Assembly: GCA_008501765.1 (NCBI GenBank)
Contig: QQUE01000007.1
Coordinates: forward strand, 670,186-734,185
DNA: 64,000 nt
DNA from: Calditrichota bacterium
GTDB taxonomy: Bacteria > Zhuqueibacterota > Zhuqueibacteria > Zhuqueibacterales > Geothermadaptataceae
Direction: 5' to 3'
The position numbers and the translations under genes were made by a program. The notes beneath the pieces were generated by a model. It saw nothing but the letters and a program-made list of their open reading frames with translations. It searched no databases and was not told the DNA's origin. Positions 16,015 through 24,809 of the stretch are shown one piece after another; within the stretch, counting starts at the first letter, position 1, and each line of letters begins with the position of its first letter.

Positions 16015-18492
16015 TTATAGAAACATCAATCTATTGGTTAAGGGCTTTTTTTTACTTATTATTTGTTGAATAAGAAATACATCTTTTTTGTATCCCATAT
16101 TTTCTGCTAGCTCTCTAGTACTCTTTGCAAGTTTAACCCATCCTTTTTCTTTATTTACAATTTTGCATCTGATTAAGCCGATATTGACTTGTATTAATCC
16201 CCAAACCTGATTAATCTGACTATAAATTTGCTGTGCATCTCGGTAAGCTTCTTCAGCACTTCCTACATTACCTAACTGTAAAAAGCATTCGCCTAAGCCA
16301 AGGTGCGTGTGTCCAACCCATCCTTTTATCCCATGTTGGCTTGCTAAAGTTTGAGCATCTCTGAAGAGTTGTGCAGCCCTTTTATACTGATTCTTTTCGC
16401 GAGAAACTTCGGCTTTACAACATATTAAATATATCTCGTACCTTTGAAAATCATTATCTTTTGCTATATTTAGTCCCCAGTTACACATTTTATCAGATAT
16501 TTCTATGTGACCATAAAATTTCAATACTTCCGAATATTTTCTTAAAGACCTACACAGATAGCTTGGGTATTTTTTAGCTATTGCAAAGCGTATAGATTTT
16601 ATTAACCACTTTCGAGACAATTGAAAATCACCAGAAAGAATCCCTAAATTACCACCAATCATAAACAAAAGTTCACCATATCTCATTGGAAATTTATCTA
16701 TATCTATTTTTTCTGCTAGTTCTATCAAATCCTTAATTAAAGGGTTTACTGGTTTAAAGAACATCTGGTGGTGAACCCTGCGTATACTTAAATGCAATAG
16801 CTCATCAGATAAAAGAATTTCTTCCGATGAATATCTATTGAGATATTTTGTAATTAGTGCTACTGCCTTTTCATAATCACCTCTTAAATGTGTCATATCC
16901 ACGAATATACTAAAAAGTTTCACATCTAAATTTTGAAGGTTTAAGTAATCTATTGTTTCCTGTAGGAAAGTATGTAGAAAATCTGCCGCACCACATAATT
17001 GCAAATACTTGAGAAAAGTATACTTTTTATCAGACAGCCATTGCTGATAGTTACTTTTGGATAGGTGATTCATATGATGGTAATTTGCTTCTAAAAATAG
17101 ATCCATCAATGAATCTTGTGTATAGAGGTTTTTATTCGTTTCTAATTCATGGTCATAATATAATGCAATCAAACTATGTATTTTCTTCAAAAAACGTTTT
17201 TCTAGTACATGTTTCAACCCTTCTCTCATTAGATCATGAATAAAATATTGATCTTTTTCATGCTTGATAAATGAAAATCTATTGAATTCATCAAACTTAG
17301 AGAAGGGATATCCTACGTTAAATTCTGATATTAATAGTTCGAAAATCTCATAATTATAATAACGAGGTATTGAGAGTAGCTTCAGAGATTCAATTTCTGA
17401 TTCTTTCAAGTTTCTTAGAAAAAGATCTAGAATGTGTATGTTTCTAGAACTAAACTCTCGTGATACTATTTTTTTGCCTTGATTCTTTAACTCATAATAG
17501 GTATCAATAGCTAAGTCTAAATAATAGGGGTGCCCGTTACTTAAAGAGATGATTTTTTTTCTAATATTATTTTCAGCAATACCACAACTAACCAAAAATA
17601 AATCAGCGTCTTTTTCACTTAAATTATCAATTAAAAATTGTTTATTACAAGTTCCCCATTCTGGCTCAATTTCTTCCCACCGTAGTTTTTCTCTTCCCGA
17701 TATAACAAAAAGGATCCCAGGCAATTGCGCTATTAGTTCCCTTATCCATTTATCACGTGCAAACTGATTTGCTTCTGTTCGTCCACTTTCCCAAAGAGCT
17801 TCATAAGTATCAATAAAAATAACAAAACCAGGTATATTTTTTTTCTTAAGTGAACGTTGAATATCATAGGAGAAAAACGCGGGTAGGCGTTCTTCTATCT
17901 CAATAGTTGACATTTTTTCCAAATCAGTTAAGTCTTTTTTTACTTCCTTATCAAGTCCATACTTAGAAAATAATTTATACACTTTACCAACAATTCCTGT
18001 AACAGTTCCAGCGATACCTAGTCCGTCAAAAGCACCTAAAATATTTCCTAAAAGACTAGCTTCTTCTTCATATGGCAGATTTTTTTCATTAAAAACTAGG
18101 TCTGGATTTTTCTTTTTAAAGTAAATTGAATATGCAAGCTCAAAATGTGGTGTAATAACTTTTTTATTACTAACGATATTTCTTTTTAATTCTAAGAGTG
18201 CTCTTGACACTATGCGATACGAAGGATCTGCAAAATTTACTGCAGTACAAACTAAATTCGAATCGATATCAAGTAAATCTTTTTTCAATTGCTTTATCAA
18301 ACTACTTTTACCAACACCTCCAACACCATAAAACATTAATACTGAGTATGTTATATTAGCTTTCGTCCGAGGAGCTAATTGTTTTACCTTTTCAAAGAAG
18401 ATACTACGTTGCATCTCCCTATTAATAAACTCTTTATTTACATACCGTACTCTTATCTTTTTACCAACTTGATAATTTGGAGATATTGGCAT
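16015..18492 (-). CDS. STAND-type P-loop NTPase with C-terminal TPR region
   Basis: 825-aa signal-transduction ATPase. The Walker A motif GVGGVGKSS is at 56-64, Walker B 'FVIFIDTYE' ends near Asp228, and an AP-ATPase-like sensor 'LFVISGREKLRW' lies near 261-272. A winged-helix-like middle region (about 350-450) is followed by TPR-like repeats from about 600 onward ('HTHLGLGECFLQLGNVGSAEEAYRDA'). There is no transmembrane segment. This architecture is known for regulators and for phage sensors of the Avs type, but no effector domain such as a nuclease or TIR is visible; the partner cupin-NUDIX protein may supply the output (inference). It is AT-rich and lies between attC-like and repeat sequences. 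Confidence 0.82.
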   Translation of the reverse strand: MPISPNYQVGKKIRVRYVNKEFINREMQRSIFFEKVKQLAPRTKANITYSVLMFYGVGGVGKSSLIKQLKKDLLDIDSNLVCTAVNFADPSYRIVSRALLELKRNIVSNKKVITPHFELAYSIYFKKKNPDLVFNEKNLPYEEEASLLGNILGAFDGLGIAGTVTGIVGKVYKLFSKYGLDKEVKKDLTDLEKMSTIEIEERLPAFFSYDIQRSLKKKNIPGFVIFIDTYEALWESGRTEANQFARDKWIRELIAQLPGILFVISGREKLRWEEIEPEWGTCNKQFLIDNLSEKDADLFLVSCGIAENNIRKKIISLSNGHPYYLDLAIDTYYELKNQGKKIVSREFSSRNIHILDLFLRNLKESEIESLKLLSIPRYYNYEIFELLISEFNVGYPFSKFDEFNRFSFIKHEKDQYFIHDLMREGLKHVLEKRFLKKIHSLIALYYDHELETNKNLYTQDSLMDLFLEANYHHMNHLSKSNYQQWLSDKKYTFLKYLQLCGAADFLHTFLQETIDYLNLQNLDVKLFSIFVDMTHLRGDYEKAVALITKYLNRYSSEEILLSDELLHLSIRRVHHQMFFKPVNPLIKDLIELAEKIDIDKFPMRYGELLFMIGGNLGILSGDFQLSRKWLIKSIRFAIAKKYPSYLCRSLRKYSEVLKFYGHIEISDKMCNWGLNIAKDNDFQRYEIYLICCKAEVSREKNQYKRAAQLFRDAQTLASQHGIKGWVGHTHLGLGECFLQLGNVGSAEEAYRDAQQIYSQINQVWGLIQVNIGLIRCKIVNKEKGWVKLAKSTRELAENMGYKKDVFLIQQIISKKKPLTNRLMFL

Positions 18493-18527
18493 TATACATT
18501 CCTCTATGCTAGCGATCTTATGGAAAT

Positions 18528-18583
18528 GTTAGAAATCAACCTGAAAACTGGTGGAAGCTAGACGGAAGCCGGAGACCACTCTT
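18528..18583. repeat. Direct repeat B upstream of the STAND gene
   Basis: Matches repeat A (14952-15002) from GTTAGAAA through the CCACTCTT region with scattered differences. It begins 36 bp beyond the STAND start codon. On the minus strand it ends in TTCTAAC, the same R''-like box that opens the strong attC-like site, but no palindrome follows before the ATG. It may therefore be a truncated recombination site. Confidence 0.45.
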
Positions 18584-18696
18584 TCTTTTTGTTTCTATTG
18601 AGAACTAAAAATATAAGTGAATCTTTCCTTGGTATCTGTCTTAAGCTTATCTGAAATAAACATCAATTCGGATACAAACGCAACCCGTTTCGATCA

Positions 18697-18731
18697 GTTG
18701 CATAGGTGGTGTTCTTTGCCACTTATGCAAC
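18697..18731. other. Strong hairpin in the 18493-19201 gene-free stretch
   Basis: GTTGCATAGGTGG and CCACTTATGCAAC pair over 13 bp with one mismatch around a 9-nt loop, followed by CGTTGGGGG. A nearby pair AGGCGG / CCGCCC (about 18745-18805) extends the structured region. It may be part of a degenerate cassette recombination site or a terminator. Apart from this and repeat B, the 709-bp stretch contains no ORF I can support; the ORFs at 18379 and 19068 look spurious. Confidence 0.45.
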
Positions 18732-19201
18732 GTTGGGGGAGATAGGCGGAAAAAAATTGAGCTTCAAAGTAGAGCAAAACTTTGGTCAGCCGCCCACGTG
18801 TAAAAGATGCTAACTTGTTCCTCGCATAGTCGGTGAGAAACTTTAAATATAACCATTCCATGTCATGTAACACACTTCTGTAAATTATTCTTATTTTATA
18901 ATAATTAGAGAGTTACTACATTTTTCTTAGTGATGAATACAGGAGACTATCCGAGTCGCATGCCACTTAAATTTGCTACAATTGCATAAAGTGAAAAAAA
19001 CTTATTGTTGAAAAAAGAAGTGCTGAATAAACAGGTTTGTAATCCCTCAAAAATCTTCATTTAATTTATGATAACCCATTTATTGCAGAGAATCAAGCAC
19101 AATTTCGGCAGGCCGGCGCTACGTCCATCCCGGTTAATCATGCAAGATATTGGCATTTTCAAAAAAGATTCATCCAGAATGACATCTCAGGGAATCAGAA
19201 A

Positions 19202-20188
19202 TCAGAATGGGCTTTTACCCCTGCCCAAATTCATCATTTCAAGCATCGTCGCTTTCTTAAAATGAGCCGGAATTTTAAAGTTTTTTACGGGGATTGGTTG
19301 TTGTTTAAGCGCCATCATCTGCGTGATTACCAGGTGAGGATTCAATCCTTTTTGCAGTTGAAACTCTTTTGCAAGCACGGGCATGTGGTTGGGGGCGACT
19401 TCCCAGATGCCATTCATGCCGTCATCGCCGCCAAATTGTTCAAAATTCTGTGACATATTCTTCAATGCCCTCAGCAGTCCCGCCGGAGCTGGCGCCACCC
19501 ACACCGATAGCGACTGGTCGATTCTGTTTATCCGGTATTCCTCACAAGTGTAACCATGTACTTTTGCCTTGCGCCCGGTTTTTATAATTTTATGTGGCCG
19601 TTTTGTGGCTGGAGTTTGCGGCAGTGGAAATGGGCCGCGATTTTCTTTCAGTTTTTTTAATGTTTCCGGAGGCAGTTTTTGCAGTAATTCTGCTCTCTTT
19701 TCCGGTGGCAATGTGTCGAGATAGGCAAAGGGGTTGGGTGGATTTTGATAATGATTGCGCACGCCTTTTTGCATCTGCGCCACCCGCCCCAAATCGATTT
19801 CTGTATACAACTGTTTTTCCCACTGCACATTGTACATTTTATTGGTGGACAGGTTTTGAATCATAGAAATATCGGTCCCCATTTGTGGGAAATCGACGCG
19901 GAACATATTTTCTGCAAACTGCATTTTGATTGTCGATTGCTCAGGGATTTGTCCCAATTTTTCTGCCCGCTCGCGCAATTCACGGCTCGAAAAAGCTAAT
20001 ATTTTATCTGCTGATTTTGATCCGCCACCCCACTTTTTCAATTCAGGAAACAGGGTGTAGAGCTTTTCTGCGTCATACTCGGTCATTTTCATTTCCAGAA
20101 TGCCACTGAAATTCTGGGCGAAAAGGAAGCAGCTGCAAAAGATTAAAATCACAGAAATTTTTAAGAAGAATATCGCAGTGTTCAACAT
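19202..20188 (-). CDS. Exported DUF4412-like protein
   Basis: 328-aa protein with an N-terminal signal peptide (about residues 5-24, ending FLFAQ). The body resembles DUF4412-type proteins: an early 'SGILEMKMTEYD' strand, a middle 'TGRKAKVHGYTCEEYRI' and a late 'SLSVWVAPAP' are typical of beta-rich periplasmic proteins that track a metal or ligand-bound state. No catalytic motif is seen. A central Pro-rich segment (PPEKRAELLQKLPPETLKK) may be a linker. The start is supported by GGAGG just upstream of the ATG. It is transcribed away from rocD's terminator. The function is unknown. Confidence 0.7.
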   Translation of the reverse strand: MLNTAIFFLKISVILIFCSCFLFAQNFSGILEMKMTEYDAEKLYTLFPELKKWGGGSKSADKILAFSSRELRERAEKLGQIPEQSTIKMQFAENMFRVDFPQMGTDISMIQNLSTNKMYNVQWEKQLYTEIDLGRVAQMQKGVRNHYQNPPNPFAYLDTLPPEKRAELLQKLPPETLKKLKENRGPFPLPQTPATKRPHKIIKTGRKAKVHGYTCEEYRINRIDQSLSVWVAPAPAGLLRALKNMSQNFEQFGGDDGMNGIWEVAPNHMPVLAKEFQLQKGLNPHLVITQMMALKQQPIPVKNFKIPAHFKKATMLEMMNLGRGKSPF

Positions 20189-20251
20189 GCGATCCTCCGG
20201 TAAATTTATTGCCGTTTTCCCTGACCATACCTGCAGATATCCCCAAAAGCA

Positions 20252-20286
20252 GAAAAGGGCAATACCCTGAAAGCACTGCCCTTTTT
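20252..20286 (-). terminator. Intrinsic terminator of rocD
   Basis: On the minus strand AAAAAGGGCA and TTGCCCTTTT form a stem around a 14-nt loop and end in a T-run, beginning 5 nt after the rocD stop codon. The A-rich opposite side means it could also work in reverse. Confidence 0.8.
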
Positions 20287-20291
20287 AAAAT

Positions 20292-21494
20292 TTAAGCTTC
20301 GAGAACTTCTTTTATTCGATCAAAAGCCCAATCGATTTCATCTTTTGTGATGACCAGCGGTGGGGCGAAGCGGATTACATGTTCGTGGGTTTCTTTACAG
20401 AGCAAACCTTTTTCCATAAGCTGTTCGCAATATTTGCGGGCTCCACCAGCTTCCGGTTCCATTTCAACGCCGATGAACAATCCACGGCCGCGTACTTCTT
20501 TAATCATTGGATTGTTAATCGTTGCCAGTCTCTCCATAAAATAACGGCCCAACTCGGACGATTTTTCTACAAGATTTTCTTCGACCAATACATTCAACGC
20601 CTCAAGCGCAACAGCACAACCCAATGGATTGCCGCCAAAAGTACTGCCGTGATCACCCGGATTAAAAACACCCAAAACTTCTTTGCTCGCGACGAGAGCT
20701 GAAACCGGGTAAAAGCCGCCGGAAAGGGCCTTACCGATGGTAATCATGTCTGGTTTGGCATTCTCCTCGTGCTGATACGCGAAAAATTTACCCGTGCGGC
20801 CAAGGCCCGTTTGAATTTCGTCGAACATCAGCAGGACGTTGTTTTTCGTACAAATTTCACGTGCTTTTGTGAGAAATCCGGCCTTCGGAATAATCACGCC
20901 ACCTTCGCCTTGAATGGGCTCTGTGAAGAACGCAACGGTATTTTCGGTTATTGCAGCTTCCAGCGCTTCGGCATCACCGTAAGGAATCGATTTGAATCCG
21001 GGCGTAAATGGGCCAAAGCCATCTTTGTACTGGTCTTCTGTTGAGAAGCCAACGATTGTTGTTGTACGGCCGGCAAAATTATTTTCACAAACGATAATTT
21101 CTGCTTTGTCAGCCGCAACACCTTTAATTTTATAACCCCATTTACGGGCAGCTTTGATCGCGGTTTCTACGGCTTCCGCGCCGGAATTCATCGGCAAAAC
21201 CATTTCCATTTCTGATAATTCAGCCAGTTTTTTATAGAATGCACCCAACTGGTCATTGCGAAAGGCACGGGAGGTCAACGTCACATTTTTAGCCTGTTCG
21301 ATCATCGCATTGAGAATTCGCGGATGGCAATGTCCCTGGTTGACGGCAGAGTATGCGCTTAGGAAATCGACATATTTTTTGCCTTCAACGTCATGCACCC
21401 AAATACCCTCAGCTCGTGAAATAACGATATCCAGAGGATGGTAATTATGCGCCCCGTACTGCTCTTCCAGAGCGATATAGTCTTTTGTTTTCAT
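20292..21494 (-). CDS. rocD: Ornithine--oxo-acid aminotransferase
   Basis: 400-aa PLP enzyme of class III converting ornithine and 2-oxoglutarate to glutamate semialdehyde and glutamate, linking arginine and proline metabolism. The PLP lysine is K255 in '[12 protein letters not shown]'. The cofactor aspartate is D225 in '[13 protein letters not shown]'. Length and the N-terminal '[15 protein letters not shown]' fit ornithine aminotransferase rather than acetylornithine or GABA enzymes. AAGGA precedes the ATG. It ends in its own terminator. Confidence 0.93.
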   Translation of the reverse strand: MKTKDYIALEEQYGAHNYHPLDIVISRAEGIWVHDVEGKKYVDFLSAYSAVNQGHCHPRILNAMIEQAKNVTLTSRAFRNDQLGAFYKKLAELSEMEMVLPMNSGAEAVETAIKAARKWGYKIKGVAADKAEIIVCENNFAGRTTTIVGFSTEDQYKDGFGPFTPGFKSIPYGDAEALEAAITENTVAFFTEPIQGEGGVIIPKAGFLTKAREICTKNNVLLMFDEIQTGLGRTGKFFAYQHEENAKPDMITIGKALSGGFYPVSALVASKEVLGVFNPGDHGSTFGGNPLGCAVALEALNVLVEENLVEKSSELGRYFMERLATINNPMIKEVRGRGLFIGVEMEPEAGGARKYCEQLMEKGLLCKETHEHVIRFAPPLVITKDEIDWAFDRIKEVLEA

Positions 21495-21656
21495 TCGTTT
21501 TTCCTTCAGTTAAAGTGTTAGTGATTCTAGGAAATTTTACCAACCATACAGATTTTTATTTTAGCCAATCAATTGTAATCATTCAGGTTTTATTTTTAAA
21601 CAATTCCCTGTTCCGGGTTGCGTAAATGCTGATTTGCAAATGCAGTGTCCGATGGT

Positions 21657-21740
21657 CGTCATCCCCGAATGTTTTTATCAGGGATCCAGGCAATTGTACA
21701 AGAATGGATTCCCGATATATCCGCTCGGGATTGACAGAAT
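21657..21740. repeat. Dispersed repeat with CGTCATCCCCGAATG start
   Basis: 'CGTCATCCCCGAATGTTTTT' followed by ATCAGGGATCCAGG is matched in reverse orientation at 43221-43274 (CGTCATTCCCGACTG... on the minus strand). The far end, GGGATTGACAGAATGA, is roughly the reverse complement of the beginning. Such 'GTCATTCCCG' miniature repeats are scattered in many bacterial genomes. It lies in the intergenic region after thrC. Confidence 0.6.
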
Positions 21741-21763
21741 GAGGTGAACACTGCACTCATACT

Positions 21764-22942
<1,179 letters not shown>

Positions 22943-23175
22943 CTCATTTTCCAGCGTCTATTAATAGGCAAATTTAATGGAAAATAAATCAGCCTGAAAT
23001 ATAATCGAATTGCCGGACAAAGCAATATAAAAATAATGACAAGAATATTTACTTCTGCAAGTTGAGAACTGATAATAGACTAATGAAATTTAAAAAAATG
23101 TGACACTTTCAGAAAATAGTCCATCCATATAATCGGAAAGTAAATTGATTTAATCATAACCTGGAGGGCATAGCC

Positions 23176-23364
23176 ATGAGTGTGGATTTAAGTAATTTCA
23201 TACTTCTAAGCTCCCTCGATGATGAAGATAAAAAGGGAGGCAGTGTGATTAAAGCTATATTTTCTCTCGTTAAGTTTATGTTTTTAGCTATCGCAATTTC
23301 TACCATCATACTTATAGTCATAATTCTATATATTTTACATCAACAAGGTATGTTATCCACGTAG
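23176..23364 (+). CDS. Small single-span membrane protein
   Basis: 62-aa protein with an acidic N-terminus (LDDEDKKGG, about 14-22) and one long hydrophobic helix (about 28-54), ending in a short polar tail. GGAGGG lies 8 nt before the ATG, so translation is likely. I do not recognise the family. It is the first of a plus-strand cluster in an otherwise minus-strand region, near a sigma-like gene. It could be a membrane partner of that regulator; this is speculation. Confidence 0.6.
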   Translation: MSVDLSNFILLSSLDDEDKKGGSVIKAIFSLVKFMFLAIAISTIILIVIILYILHQQGMLST

Positions 23365-23475
23365 CAAAGTTTAACTAAATGCCATAAAATTGGTGAACTG
23401 AACTTTGGTCGGTGGAACCTAATAAAATGAATTATGTTAAATAAATATAAACATATAAAAAAAGGAGCCGGAGGA

Positions 23476-23580
23476 ATGGAAGGAAATAACTTGTTTTCAA
23501 CTCATTATTTATATAGTCAAATAGTACAATATGAGTATCTCCGCTGGATTATTTGGAAGCGTGAACGCCTGGACAAATAA
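23476..23580 (+). CDS. 34-codon upstream ORF (below ORF-track size)
   Basis: ATG at 23476 follows GGAGCCGGAGGA, a strong ribosome binding site, and reads 34 codons (MEGNNLFSTHYLYSQIVQYE..., ending RERLDK) to a TAA 15 nt before the sigma-like gene, which has its own GAGGAG. It is rich in aromatic residues with a basic end. It may be a short protein or a leader whose translation sets expression of the next gene. No family is recognised. Confidence 0.5.
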   Translation: MEGNNLFSTHYLYSQIVQYEYLRWIIWKRERLDK

Positions 23581-23595
23581 AATGAGGAGAACACA

Positions 23596-24384
23596 ATGGC
23601 CAAGAATAATAAGAGAAAAAATCTCATACTCTCGGCTTTACAAGTTTTCTTTTCCTTTGCTGATACAAGAGAGTCAGTTAGTACACCCCCAACCGCAACA
23701 GTCCGAACTGCGTATCGGAGACTGATCAAACTTCTCTCTTGTGCGTTTGCAAAAGAAGTCCACATTCATTCATGCAACCCCTTGATACGTATCTGCTCCC
23801 CGGAAAATTTAACTGAGTATACATGGGAACAATTTTATATGAATGCCCAAAAAATTACAAACAGGTCGATTGGTGGGGTTTGTGCTTGGCTTCAAGCAAC
23901 AGCAAGAAATCAGCGCTGCTACCTTGTGGCGAAGCACATTGATAGAATTGATATCTCTCATGTCGAAAATTATGACGACTCGCAGGACTGCCTTAGAACT
24001 TTGATGAAAAATTTTCACAACGATAATTACGCTCTCCCTGTTCAGATCGAAGACTATATCCTGGAAGTTGAAGAAATTATAGAACAAGCCAAAGCATTCA
24101 GTTTATTGCAGCTTGATTACCGCGAACGGGAGCTGATCAATTATACGACTGCTCGATTGACGACCTCGGCCGAATTGCAAAGCTATTTGGGTTTTAGTAC
24201 AATCGATGCTTTGAAAAGCTATAAAAAACGTGCTTATGCAAATTTCAGAGAGTTAATGGTGGAACAGATCGAGCGAAAATTAATTACAATCGAGGACCCA
24301 TTTCTTCGCGATTTTATAGAATATATTCTCCGATATTTTAGAGATCCAGATACCAGAACGAAGCATTTCATTCTCAATTGTTAG
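23596..24384 (+). CDS. Sigma-70/ECF-like transcription factor (divergent)
   Basis: 262-aa soluble protein. The middle segment 'IGGVCAWLQATARNQRCYLVAKH' (about 92-114) resembles sigma region 2 (WLxxIARN). A C-terminal segment 'LDYRERELINYTTARLTTSAELQSYLGFS' (about 174-202) resembles the region 4 helix-turn-helix. It is longer than typical ECF sigmas, with about 50 extra residues at each end, and lacks an obvious DAED motif. GAGGAG sits before the ATG, and an intrinsic terminator follows the stop. It may direct expression of neighbouring secreted-protein genes. Alternative: a non-sigma DNA-binding protein of the same fold. Confidence 0.6.
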   Translation: MAKNNKRKNLILSALQVFFSFADTRESVSTPPTATVRTAYRRLIKLLSCAFAKEVHIHSCNPLIRICSPENLTEYTWEQFYMNAQKITNRSIGGVCAWLQATARNQRCYLVAKHIDRIDISHVENYDDSQDCLRTLMKNFHNDNYALPVQIEDYILEVEEIIEQAKAFSLLQLDYRERELINYTTARLTTSAELQSYLGFSTIDALKSYKKRAYANFRELMVEQIERKLITIEDPFLRDFIEYILRYFRDPDTRTKHFILNC

Positions 24385-24403
24385 TTTAATGATACCAATT
24401 TAC

Positions 24404-24434
24404 AAGGCTCTTTTTTTAAGAGAGCCTTTTTTTT
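24404..24434 (+). terminator. Intrinsic terminator after the sigma-like gene
   Basis: GGCTCT pairs with AGAGCC through a T/A-rich loop and is followed by eight T residues, 20 nt after the stop codon. A textbook plus-strand terminator. Confidence 0.85.
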
Positions 24435-24479
24435 ATCTCATGACTGAAATTCCAATTTGCTGCCCCAGCAGGAGGAGCC

Positions 24480-24746
24480 ATGAAACCCACAAACAAAACA
24501 AAGATTACGAATGAAAATTTGCATATTCAGGATGGGTTCGTAAGTAATAAAATTGAAAAAACGGCTCGAAGTATCGATGATGTTTTACCCGACAATGAAC
24601 TATCAGATGAGATACCTGCAGAAATTCGGATATTGATCAAAAATGAAGTCGCACAAATTAGTAAAAAATTAAAAATTCGCAGTAAAATTATTTGTGCTGT
24701 TGATTGTTGTCTTCGGCGTAATGCAAAAAACTCTTATTTATTTTAG
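24480..24746 (+). CDS. Small hypothetical protein, possibly frameshifted
   Basis: 88-aa ORF with an excellent GGAGG 6 nt before the ATG. It is charged and polar for the first 70 residues. In the annotated frame it ends with an odd cysteine-rich tail (ICAVDCCLRRNAKNS). A one-base shift there gives 'LLIVVFGVMQKTLIYFRN', a good membrane-anchor helix, before a stop at about the same place. So the native protein may be a C-terminally anchored membrane protein and this copy frameshifted, or the base call may be wrong. No family is recognised. Confidence 0.5.
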   Translation: MKPTNKTKITNENLHIQDGFVSNKIEKTARSIDDVLPDNELSDEIPAEIRILIKNEVAQISKKLKIRSKIICAVDCCLRRNAKNSYLF

Positions 24747-24809
24747 AAATTAGATAAAATCGATATATACACGAGTATTAATTACTCATAATATTGAAAA
24801 TGCTAAATT

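Noticed and set aside
13600-19200. Integron integrase, transposase or phage genes to explain the accessory block
   Set aside because: None of the ORFs shows tyrosine recombinase, DDE or Y1 motifs, so mobility is argued only from the DNA sites.
19068-19265. 65-aa plus-strand ORF before the DUF4412-like gene
   Set aside because: No ribosome binding site, no motif, and it runs into the 3' end of the exported protein gene on the opposite strand.
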